Part shown: positions 1 through 6,024 of the stretch, piece after piece
How the letters are laid out: every line of letters begins with the position of its first letter
Numbering within the stretch: the first letter of the stretch is position 1
Source: Alphaproteobacteria bacterium
Lineage (GTDB): Bacteria > Pseudomonadota > Alphaproteobacteria > Puniceispirillales > Puniceispirillaceae
Assembly: GCA_011525265.1 (NCBI GenBank)
Contig: WTHV01000245.1
Location: 1-6,305 of the forward strand
Direction of reading: 5' to 3'
DNA length: 6,305 nt
The notes under the pieces: model-generated
The model's database searches: none
Seen by the model: the letters and a program-made list of their open reading frames with translations, nothing else
What the model was told of the DNA's origin: nothing
Translations under genes and position numbers: made by a program

Positions 1-14
1 TGTATAAGAGACAG
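1..14 (+). other. Residual Nextera/Tn5 mosaic-end adapter (sequencing artefact)
   Basis: The bases TGTATAAGAGACAG are identical to the last 14 bases of the 19-base Tn5 mosaic end used in Nextera libraries (AGATGTGTATAAGAGACAG), and they sit exactly at the start of the window. This is untrimmed library adapter rather than genome. Any translation reaching into these bases is spurious, and the upstream gene is cut at about position 15 for technical reasons. Confidence 0.95.
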
Positions 15-217
15 GGGCAAGAGAGCTTGGCGGTGCAAAAACATCTGCTTTTTCTTATCCGCACCCTGATTGGCGCCTGTGGTATTTCTTGGCCCTTTTG
101 GTCTTTTATTTGGCTGTGACCTATGGGTCTGAAAAACTCTTCACGCGCCTTATCAGGAAAGCTGATTACACCAAAAGGCAGGATAAACCTGCGACCCACG
201 TATCAGGAGCGGTTTGA
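15..217 (+). CDS. Amino-acid-type ABC transporter permease, C-terminal fragment (5' end missing)
   Basis: An open frame runs from the contig edge to TGA at 215-217 and encodes about 66 residues. It contains a final membrane helix (around WYFLALLVFYLAVTYGSEKL, bases 80-136) followed by a basic cytoplasmic tail (RLIRKADYTKRQ). A last helix ending in a Y/T-x-x-S-E-like turn with a charged tail is typical of HisQ/OccQ-type inner-membrane permeases. The next gene is a HisM-type permease, so this is most likely the first permease of the pair, which together form the membrane channel for a polar amino acid or opine. Its stop codon overlaps the next gene's ATG by one base (TGATG), implying one transcript and translational coupling. 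The conserved EAA loop lies outside the window, so the family assignment rests mainly on context. Confidence 0.75.
205..209 (+). promoter_or_regulatory. Ribosome binding site of the HisM-like permease
   Basis: AGGAG lies inside the 3' end of the preceding permease gene. It is 7 bases from ATG 217 but only 4 bases from the in-frame TTG at 214. The spacing and the codon both favour ATG 217 as the start. Confidence 0.7.
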
Positions 218-1056
218 TGACTTGTTTTGAAACATTGCAAGCCTATGGTCTGCGCTCACTTGGTATTGGCGAGCGTCTGTTGCCGCGCGCTGATATCACC
301 TTTTGTGATCAGGTGGTGTTAATTGGCTCTGGTATGATATGGAATGTTTATTTCGGTGTGCTTGCGCTGTTTTTTGGCTTTTGGTTTGCCACCATGCTTG
401 CTCTTGGAAAGGCAAGTGCTAATCCGTGGCTACAACGCCCTTCAAATGCCTTTATCTATTTGTTCCGCGGCTCGCCCTTATTCATTCAATTCTTCTTAGC
501 CTATGAGGCCTTTGTCCTTTTGCCAAAGATTGGGGTGATTATTGATTTAGGCTTTGTTGTGATTGATGCGCAGACACGCTGGTTGACCAGAGCGTGGCTT
601 GGTGCGTTGATTGTTTTATTCTTAAACACATCTGCCTATTCGGCTGAAATCTTCTATGGGGCACTACGCGGGATACCAAAAGGTGACCTTGAAGCGGCCG
701 ATGCCTATGGTCTGACTGGGTGGCGGCGTTTTCGGAAAATCATCTGGCCAACTATGCTGCGCTTAGCATGGCCTGCCTATACCAATGAAGCGATTTTTAT
801 GTTTCATGCAACCACATTGGTCTTTTTTTCAGGCTTTCCGGCATGGCGTCAAGCAGGTGATGCGCTCTATTATGCGAGCTATTTTGCTGATAAAACCTTC
901 AACCCCTTTGTGGCCTATCCGATTGTTGCGGCATATTTTGTACTTTTGACACTGCTTGTCATTGGGATATTTTCAGTGATTGGGCGCCGTTTGAATCGGC
1001 ATTTACCGTCGAATGAAGTGCCACGTCGCAAAATCAAATTACATCTTATACGTTAG
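217..1056 (+). CDS. Polar amino acid/opine ABC transporter permease (HisM/OccM-like)
   Basis: This 279-residue inner-membrane protein is the second permease of a His/Glu/Gln/Arg/opine-type ABC importer. It forms the translocation pore with the upstream permease and couples to a cytoplasmic ATPase that is not in the window. The first long hydrophobic segment is at residues 41-64. The motif FRGSPLFIQFFL (residues 83-94) is the family's 'RGtPllvQ' segment. Residues 159-165 read EAADAYG, the EAA loop that contacts the ATPase, followed by a basic stretch and IIWPTMLRLAWP. The last helix is around residues 231-254, and the tail is basic. Length is slightly above the usual 230-250 because of an N-terminal extension (residues 1-35) that resembles one I recall in alphaproteobacterial homologues. 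A TTG start at 214 is possible but less likely. The substrate cannot be read from a permease; the partner deacylase downstream suggests an acylated amino-acid-like solute. Confidence 0.93.
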   Translation: MTCFETLQAYGLRSLGIGERLLPRADITFCDQVVLIGSGMIWNVYFGVLALFFGFWFATMLALGKASANPWLQRPSNAFIYLFRGSPLFIQFFLAYEAFVLLPKIGVIIDLGFVVIDAQTRWLTRAWLGALIVLFLNTSAYSAEIFYGALRGIPKGDLEAADAYGLTGWRRFRKIIWPTMLRLAWPAYTNEAIFMFHATTLVFFSGFPAWRQAGDALYYASYFADKTFNPFVAYPIVAAYFVLLTLLVIGIFSVIGRRLNRHLPSNEVPRRKIKLHLIR

Positions 1057-1059
1057 GAG
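1055..1059 (+). promoter_or_regulatory. Ribosome binding site of the deacylase; start ambiguous (1063 or 1069)
   Basis: AGGAG overlaps the permease stop codon TAG (1054-1056). It is only 3 bases from ATG 1063 but 9 bases from a second in-frame ATG at 1069, so translation may start at 1069. The proteins would differ by two residues. Confidence 0.6.
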
Positions 1060-1062
1060 CTT

Positions 1063-2205
1063 ATGGCGATGGCTTTGCGAAAAGAGATAATTAACGGCGA
1101 TACCCCAAGCCAGTCTTACGAATTGCCAATTTATGAGTTTGGGCCACAGGGCGGCGTTAAGATTTATCTGCAAGCAGGTATGCATGCCGATGAGCATCCA
1201 GGGATGTTGATTTTGCATCATCTCTTAGATGCGCTTGAGGCGGCTGAGGCAAATGGCACATTACAGGCGCATTTTGTGATCTTGCCAGTCGTCAACCCTC
1301 TTGGCCTTGCGCATTTATCATTTCATATGCATCGCGGGCGCTATCATCCGGTGAATGGTCTCAATTATAATCGTGGATGGCCAGACTTTGCGAAAATCCT
1401 CTCAACACAATCTGATTTTGCAGATGGGCTATGCGATGATGCGGTAAAAAATAGAGCCTATGTGCGGGCAAAAATTGCTACCTATCTTGCGCAAGCGGCA
1501 CCGATAACAGCGCTGGAAAAACAGCGTCATATCGTTATGCAGAATTGTTTTGATGCTGATATGGTGCTTGATTTGCATTGTGATGATCAGGCGTTGAATC
1601 ATTTATTTATCATTCCGCAAAATCTCCCACGCTATCAGGGACTTGCAGATCGCATAGGCTCAATGGCGACATTGACAGCTGAAGATTCAGGCGGCGGCTC
1701 ATTTGATGAGGTCTGGTCTGGCTTATGGGTCTCATTAGCGCGCCTTTTCCCTGATGTGCCATTTGGCGATCCGACCTTATCTGTGACATTGGAATATCGT
1801 GGTCAGGCAGATGTGCATGATGCCACTGCGCAAGATGATGCCCAAAATCTCTATGATTTCTTTTGTGATGAGGGCGCGATAGGTGAGGCGGCTTCGCGGC
1901 CAAAGCAAGATGGCGCACAGCCAAGCTGTCTTGCCGCGACTGAGATTGTTCGGGTGAAAGCGCCGGGGCTTATTGCCTATGATGTCTCATTGGGTGAGCA
2001 GATTGTAAAGGGACAGAAAATCGCTGATCTCATCTCTATGGATGGCCTTTCGCCCATGCGTGAGCGCACAGCCCTTTATGCTGGCACAGATGGTATCATC
2101 TTTTCGCTATTGCAGAGCAAGTATGTTTGGCCTGGCACATCAATTGCCAAAATTGCTGGCACAGAAAAGCTCGATAGCCGAGGAGATTACCTGCTCGAGG
2201 ATTAA
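1063..2205 (+). CDS. Succinylglutamate desuccinylase/aspartoacylase-family zinc deacylase (M14-like)
   Basis: This 380-residue cytoplasmic metallo-hydrolase is predicted to remove an acyl group from an amino-acid-like substrate. The zinc site is visible as H41-x-x-E44 in GMHADEHPG and H162 in LDLHCDD. N103-R104 in NYNRGWP matches the family's substrate-binding 'NR' motif, and E244 in TLEYRG is the expected general base. Residues 293-366 (IVRVKAPGLIAYDV onward) look like the C-terminal beta-barrel that caps the active site in AspA/AstE proteins. Typical AstE or AspA proteins are about 310-340 residues, so this one is somewhat long. It starts 6 bases after the permease stop, within the same operon, which points to processing of the transported solute. 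It lacks the NHGDEYEG zinc motif that I recall for ectoine-pathway DoeB, and there is no arginine-degradation (ast) neighbour, so I do not call it astE or doeB. The substrate is unknown. Confidence 0.9.
   Translation: MAMALRKEIINGDTPSQSYELPIYEFGPQGGVKIYLQAGMHADEHPGMLILHHLLDALEAAEANGTLQAHFVILPVVNPLGLAHLSFHMHRGRYHPVNGLNYNRGWPDFAKILSTQSDFADGLCDDAVKNRAYVRAKIATYLAQAAPITALEKQRHIVMQNCFDADMVLDLHCDDQALNHLFIIPQNLPRYQGLADRIGSMATLTAEDSGGGSFDEVWSGLWVSLARLFPDVPFGDPTLSVTLEYRGQADVHDATAQDDAQNLYDFFCDEGAIGEAASRPKQDGAQPSCLAATEIVRVKAPGLIAYDVSLGEQIVKGQKIADLISMDGLSPMRERTALYAGTDGIIFSLLQSKYVWPGTSIAKIAGTEKLDSRGDYLLED
2202..2205. other. Interlocked convergent stop codons (TTAA)
   Basis: The plus-strand deacylase ends with TAA at 2203-2205, and the minus-strand glutathione peroxidase ends with TAA at 2204-2202. 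The shared palindrome TTAA therefore holds both stops, and the coding regions overlap by 4 bases. No hairpin-plus-T-run terminator is visible near the junction. Confidence 0.9.
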
Positions 2206-2771
2206 AGCACTGATTCCACAGCTCGTATCACCTTATCTGATTGCGGGCTTGTCATAGAAGAGAACCAATCCGCAATTTGCCCATCACGGCCAATCACATA
2301 TTTATGGAAATTCCACCGTGGTCTACCGCTAAAGCCAACTTGGCTTATAACCCATTGGTAAAAGGGGTGTGCGTCATCCCCTTTGACGATAACTTTATCA
2401 GCGAGGTAAAAGCTGATATTGAAATTTACTTCACAAAAAGTGGCGATCTCTTCGCTTGTGCCTGTCTCTTGTCGGCCAAAATCATTTGATGGGATACCAA
2501 TGACAACAAGCCCCTTATCCCCATAGGTTTCATGAAGCGCTTGCAGGCCGTCATATTGCGGCGTGAAACCGCATTGTGAGGCTGTATTTACGATTAAGAG
2601 CGGACGACCTCTAAACTCATCTAGTATAATCTTTGTGCCATCAATGGCAGGGAAAGAAAAATCATAGGCGCTCATGGCCTTTTCTTGTGATGTTGCAGGT
2701 GCTGTGAGGGCCATAATCACGGATCCTATTAGACTGAAAGATAAGATGATGCGCCTTATGAGATAGGGCAT
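2202..2771 (-). CDS. Exported glutathione peroxidase-family thiol peroxidase
   Basis: This 189-residue member of the GPx family reduces hydrogen peroxide or organic hydroperoxides using glutathione or thioredoxin. Residues 1-29 form a signal peptide: RR near the start, hydrophobic IILSFSLIGSVIMALTA, then an A-x-A-like site around APATS-Q. The mature protein is therefore expected in the periplasm. The peroxidatic residue is C67 in NTASQCGFTP (a cysteine form, not selenocysteine). The rest of the active-site tetrad is Q101 (in NDFGRQE) and W153-N154 (in RWNFHKY). The only other cysteine, C113 in ATFCEVNF, is the sole candidate intramolecular resolving cysteine. The usual NQFG segment reads NDFG. 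AAGGA (2782-2778) sits 6 bases before ATG 2771 and supports this start. A 69-base gap separates it from the upstream monooxygenase on the same strand, so the two may be co-transcribed, although the gap could hold its own promoter. Confidence 0.93.
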   Translation of the reverse strand: MPYLIRRIILSFSLIGSVIMALTAPATSQEKAMSAYDFSFPAIDGTKIILDEFRGRPLLIVNTASQCGFTPQYDGLQALHETYGDKGLVVIGIPSNDFGRQETGTSEEIATFCEVNFNISFYLADKVIVKGDDAHPFYQWVISQVGFSGRPRWNFHKYVIGRDGQIADWFSSMTSPQSDKVIRAVESVL

Positions 2772-2840
2772 AGACTATCCTTGTAAAAAGGGGAGATACT
2801 TATGATATCGCATTACATACGGAAGACCGGGGCTGATGGT

Positions 2841-3968
2841 TTACTGCCAAACGCGCGATAACCATTTTTCCACAAGTCTTTGACCGCCAAATTCTACAGC
2901 GGCATTTCGTATAAGTGCCAAAGGGCCTTTAAGGCGCATAATTGTGCCAGTGGCTTCTGCCTTTTCGATAATAGGGCGCAGGCTTTGTTGGCGGGCTATC
3001 GCCCATTTGCGGGCGGCCTCACGGATGTCTTCTGCATCCTTTAGGGCAAGCGCGAGCTGTGCGGCATCCTCAAGGGTTTGGCCTGCACCTTGGGCAAGGT
3101 GCGGCGGCATGAAATGGGCAGCATCGCCGATAAGCACAACGCCATGCCTGCGCCAGCTTGATAATTGATTGGCAGGGGGCAGGGCAGCTGCGTGCCATGC
3201 GATATCAGCGTCACATAAAGGTGCCAAGACAGGCTTTGTACTAAGGAGTGATGCCGCAATCTTTGATGGTTCTTTGAGGCTTTTATCTGTGCAAAGTACC
3301 AGATTAATCATGTGCCTATCAGCATGAGGGTCGTGATAGGGATAGCTGACCAGATGATAGCCATCACCGAGCCATAATTGGGTGCGATTGGCAGAGAAAT
3401 TCTGTGGCAAATCTGTTGCAGGAAGACAAGCACGAAGGGCTTGGCGCGTAATGAGCTGGGTGTTATTCGCACTGCCAACAAAGGCGCGTGCTATGCCATT
3501 TTGACCATCTGCGCCAATGATTAAATCAAAGTGATGAGTCTCATCTGCGGTGGTAATAAGGCTGGTCTCTTGCTCTGTTGCAGTGATGCTTGCCACGCTA
3601 TCATCACAAAAGCGGATAAGGTCATGCGCCTGTGCTAATTTATAGAGCTGTGTGACAAGCGCACCTCTGCCAATGGCAGCATAGTCGCGACGTTGTGGCG
3701 CATCATGGTCTATGATGCTCAGGCAGGCATTTGTTCTAGCAGACCTGATTTCAATAGCATTAAGGCGCGTCAGATGAGGTGTCATCTCTGTGAGGCAATC
3801 AAGGGTTTCAAGTGCGGCAAAGCCATTAGGCGCTAATTGTAAGGCGCCGGCGAGGTCATGATGAGGGTGGCCAAAAATCACGGCACGATGTCCTGCTTTG
3901 GCAACGCCGAGTGCCGCAGATAACCCTGCTACTGCACAACCAATAATGCCAATCTCTGCTGATGTCAT
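2841..3968 (-). CDS. FAD-dependent monooxygenase (group A aromatic hydroxylase type)
   Basis: This 375-residue cytoplasmic flavoprotein resembles salicylate or 6-hydroxynicotinate hydroxylases, which use NAD(P)H and oxygen to hydroxylate a ring substrate. The N-terminal Rossmann motif is IIGCAVAGLSAA (residues 8-19), with Ala12 replacing the middle glycine of GxGxxG. Residues 152-155 form the GADG motif, with R161 conserved after it. Residues 281-290 (GDAAHFMPPH), followed by QGAGQTLEDA, form the FAD-ribityl 'GD' motif and the helix after it. There is no signal peptide or membrane segment. ATG 3968 is preferred over an in-frame GTG at 3989 because AGAGGGG lies 4 bases upstream of the ATG, and because a candidate promoter would start transcription at about the GTG. 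The gene is followed by the glutathione peroxidase. Neither sequence nor neighbours identify the substrate, and UbiH-like or other FAD hydroxylases cannot be excluded. Confidence 0.88.
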   Translation of the reverse strand: MTSAEIGIIGCAVAGLSAALGVAKAGHRAVIFGHPHHDLAGALQLAPNGFAALETLDCLTEMTPHLTRLNAIEIRSARTNACLSIIDHDAPQRRDYAAIGRGALVTQLYKLAQAHDLIRFCDDSVASITATEQETSLITTADETHHFDLIIGADGQNGIARAFVGSANNTQLITRQALRACLPATDLPQNFSANRTQLWLGDGYHLVSYPYHDPHADRHMINLVLCTDKSLKEPSKIAASLLSTKPVLAPLCDADIAWHAAALPPANQLSSWRRHGVVLIGDAAHFMPPHLAQGAGQTLEDAAQLALALKDAEDIREAARKWAIARQQSLRPIIEKAEATGTIMRLKGPLALIRNAAVEFGGQRLVEKWLSRVWQ

Positions 3969-3972
3969 AAAA

Positions 3973-3979
3973 CCCCTCT
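3973..3979 (-). promoter_or_regulatory. Ribosome binding site of the FAD monooxygenase
   Basis: On the minus strand AGAGGGG stands 4 bases before ATG 3968. It lies inside the coding region if the alternative GTG 3989 were used, so it argues for the ATG. Confidence 0.55.
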
Positions 3980-3989
3980 TATGCGGCAC

Positions 3990-4017
3990 ATCCTAACGTA
4001 TCCTGCCTATTTTTCAA
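3990..4017 (-). promoter_or_regulatory. Candidate sigma-70-like promoter for the monooxygenase/GPx pair
   Basis: On the minus strand TTGAAA (4017-4012) and TAGGAT (3995-3990) are separated by 16 bases. They match the -35 consensus at 5 of 6 positions and the -10 consensus at 4 of 6. The site lies between the upstream operon's terminator and the monooxygenase start, where a promoter is expected. The match was made by eye and is weak. Confidence 0.3.
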
Positions 4018-4033
4018 AATAGTGTGTGATACG

Positions 4034-4069
4034 AAAAAGGGCACCTTTTTTATCAAAAAGGTGCCCTTT
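4034..4069 (-). terminator. Rho-independent terminator of the NitT/TauT-type ABC operon
   Basis: A perfect 15-bp stem (4036-4050 pairing with 4055-4069, core GGGCACC/GGTGCCC) closes a 4-base loop. On the minus strand it begins 26 bases after the permease stop codon, and its 3' arm runs into TTTTT, the classic intrinsic-terminator layout. The A/T pairs at the loop end are also symmetric. On the plus strand only TTT follows the stem, and no plus-strand gene ends nearby, so the minus strand is the functional direction. Confidence 0.88.
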
Positions 4070-4095
4070 CCATCAATTATCACAGTGCGCAGGGA

Positions 4096-6024
4096 TTAGC
4101 CCTTACCGCGCCATGGAATAAGTTTCGCAATCAAGAAACGCATGAACATATCAAATGCCAAACCAAGCAGACCCATGATGAGGATAGTAACCCAAATCAA
4201 TTCATAGTCTGATACGGTACGTGCCACGTTCTCGATAAAGCCGATACCTGTTGTACCTGCCAACATTTCAGCGGCAACCAACGTACCCCAACATACCCCA
4301 ATAGCGATACGGGCACCTGTTAGGATTTCTGGTAGGGCGTTTGGCAGGATTACATTGCGCAAAATCTGGCGGTTTGACGCACCCAAAGAGTGCGACGCTC
4401 TGATTTTTGACAATTGTGTACCTGAGGCACCTGTTCTTGCTGAAATAACCATAATCGCAAAGGCAACCATGAATAGCAGGAAGATTTTACCATCATCTTG
4501 AATACCAAAGATGGTCAAAATTAACGGCGCCCATGCCAATGGCGGTACAGGACGATAAAGCTCAATCAACGGGTCAAAGAATGACTTGAAGAAGCGTGAT
4601 ACGCCCATATAGATACCCAATGGCACACCAAGCAAAATACCAATAGACAAGGCCACAAGAACACGGAATAGCGAGTCCCAAATGTGACCATCTAGCCATG
4701 GAATATAGCCCAAAGAGACCTCGCCTTGTGCAAAGGCAAGAAGGCCATCTTTGTAATTCGCTTGGAATGAGCCATCTGCCCCATGCGCGCCATAGCTGCC
4801 TGGCAACATATCAACAAGACCATCAGGGATAAGGAAGTCCACGACATCTGAGATGGCAAGCCATTTCCACCATAGTAATGTGGTGCCCTTATAACCGCCA
4901 CCTGCATCAATATCAGGGTTGGCAAGCTTGGCAAATGTGGCAATCACATCCGCAGGCTTTGGCAACCATCTAGCAGAGCCTTGTTCTGTGCAAATTGTGC
5001 GCGACTTCACAACGCCCTGACCTGGTAAGAAGACCGCTTGTACAACGCGCAAGCTACCTTTAGCACCGCTAATAGAGCGGTCCAGATTATCAATGGCATT
5101 ATTTACGATGATAAGGCTATCAGCAGGGAAAATCACACCATCATCAAGACGGCGGAAAATACGTTCTGCGGCTTTGACATGATTATTGCGTGCCTTGGCT
5201 GTGACCTCATCAAATGAGCCAGCTTTATTTGCCTCTTTTAATGAAGCAATTTCAGCTTTTGTCTGTTCAATTAAAGAGGTCGCAGATGATGGCATATTGC
5301 GGACTTTGCTAAAGGCCTCTGCGACAGCAGCGCCATCAGCTGAGACCATATCAAATAATACACCACGTGCTGTTGTTGCCAGCACCGGGATTTCATCGTC
5401 TGTTACGCCCCATGGTGGCTGGTCCAGTGCTTCTTGCGTTGGCACAAGACCATCATGACCAGCATCAAGACGCGCTGAGATCGCATCAAGCTGACCTGCC
5501 ACAGCGGCAAGCTGTGTTTCTGCCTCAGACGACAGGTTCGCAGGATCAGAATAGATAGCCAATAAGGCAAGAGAATTGCCATGAATAGCAGATAGCTTTG
5601 CTTCTTCTGCCGATGTAAAGACACCTGCTGGCATATTGCTTTTTAATGTCTCAAGCTGCTGTGTATTACGAACCACCAAGTCAGTTGATTTGTAATAACG
5701 TGAGCTACCTGGCAAATTTGCCTTAATAGGCGACACGGCTTCATTCAGCTTACCAACTTGGCAAAGCTCATTGGCCGCTTGTGGGAAATAGGCGCGGCCC
5801 ATACCCCATGAAAAATACATCCAGACAAGAAGTAAGGCAGAGATACCGCACACGGCCCAATACCAGCCACCTTTTGTACGCTCTGGATCGCCAAAGACTT
5901 CATCTGTTTCACGTGCGGCAGTTTCTTTGCGGCCAACATAAATTGACCAAATAAATGCAAGAACCAAGCCGATGATTACGACAGCAGTAATATCTGCTCT
6001 ATGGTAAGAAAGCCAATTAAGCAC
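4096..6024 (-). CDS. NitT/TauT (SsuC/TauC-like) ABC permease with a giant N-terminal periplasmic insertion
   Basis: This 642-residue inner-membrane protein has a C-terminal half (about residues 455-640) that is a normal BPD_transp_1 permease of the nitrate/sulfonate/taurine type. Visible motifs are DSLFRVLVALSIGILLGVPLG, LYRPVPPLAWAPL, and the coupling loop SHSLGASNRQILRNVILPNALPE (about 554-576). Before this core come two N-terminal helices (about 13-30 and 63-80) and then roughly 360 residues that are predicted to be extracytoplasmic. Much of that stretch (about 120-330) is Ala/Glu/Leu-rich and looks helical. LPKPADV (364-370) resembles the short 'lPsP..V' segment that precedes the core in ordinary SsuC, but here it is separated from the core by a further stretch of about 75 residues. 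The insert carries two cysteines, C88 and C345. The start is GTG at 6024, the first start codon after an in-frame stop. GAGGAG lies 10 bases upstream, inside the ATPase gene, which this gene overlaps by 8 bases. The substrate is unknown. Confidence 0.9.
   Translation of the reverse strand: MLNWLSYHRADITAVVIIGLVLAFIWSIYVGRKETAARETDEVFGDPERTKGGWYWAVCGISALLLVWMYFSWGMGRAYFPQAANELCQVGKLNEAVSPIKANLPGSSRYYKSTDLVVRNTQQLETLKSNMPAGVFTSAEEAKLSAIHGNSLALLAIYSDPANLSSEAETQLAAVAGQLDAISARLDAGHDGLVPTQEALDQPPWGVTDDEIPVLATTARGVLFDMVSADGAAVAEAFSKVRNMPSSATSLIEQTKAEIASLKEANKAGSFDEVTAKARNNHVKAAERIFRRLDDGVIFPADSLIIVNNAIDNLDRSISGAKGSLRVVQAVFLPGQGVVKSRTICTEQGSARWLPKPADVIATFAKLANPDIDAGGGYKGTTLLWWKWLAISDVVDFLIPDGLVDMLPGSYGAHGADGSFQANYKDGLLAFAQGEVSLGYIPWLDGHIWDSLFRVLVALSIGILLGVPLGIYMGVSRFFKSFFDPLIELYRPVPPLAWAPLILTIFGIQDDGKIFLLFMVAFAIMVISARTGASGTQLSKIRASHSLGASNRQILRNVILPNALPEILTGARIAIGVCWGTLVAAEMLAGTTGIGFIENVARTVSDYELIWVTILIMGLLGLAFDMFMRFLIAKLIPWRGKG

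Noticed and set aside
214..216. TTG start for the HisM-like permease
   Set aside because: It is only 4 bases from AGGAG, whereas ATG 217 has 7-base spacing and forms a TGATG overlap with the upstream stop.
1610..1924. Minus-strand open frame of 104 codons inside the deacylase gene
   Set aside because: It lies opposite conserved catalytic segments of the zinc deacylase and is rich in His/Pro/Arg without a domain. It is a shadow frame.
2202..2675. Internal ATG (M33) as the start of a cytoplasmic glutathione peroxidase
   Set aside because: It has no good ribosome binding site, whereas ATG 2771 has AAGGA 6 bases upstream and leads a convincing signal peptide.
2795..2809. GATA...TATC inverted repeat upstream of the peroxidase as an operator
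   Set aside because: The arms are only 4 bp with a 7-base gap, which is expected by chance in AT-rich intergenic DNA.
2944..3168. Plus-strand open frame opposite the monooxygenase FAD motif
   Set aside because: It is antisense to the conserved GDAAH region, and its Ala/Ser/Arg-rich composition is typical of a reverse-complement artefact.
3969..3989. Seven-residue N-terminal extension of the monooxygenase from GTG 3989
   Set aside because: The ribosome binding site for ATG 3968 lies inside this stretch, the candidate promoter would start transcription at about the GTG, and the extension lies outside the Rossmann fold.
4034..4069. Terminator hairpin acting on the plus strand or as a riboswitch element
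   Set aside because: No plus-strand gene ends nearby and only three T residues follow the stem on that strand. The position just after the permease stop explains it fully as a minus-strand terminator.
5186..5458. Plus-strand open frame of 90 codons inside the long permease gene
   Set aside because: It is antisense to a clearly coding frame, has no recognisable motif or ribosome binding site, and is low-complexity Ala/Ser-rich as expected of a shadow frame.
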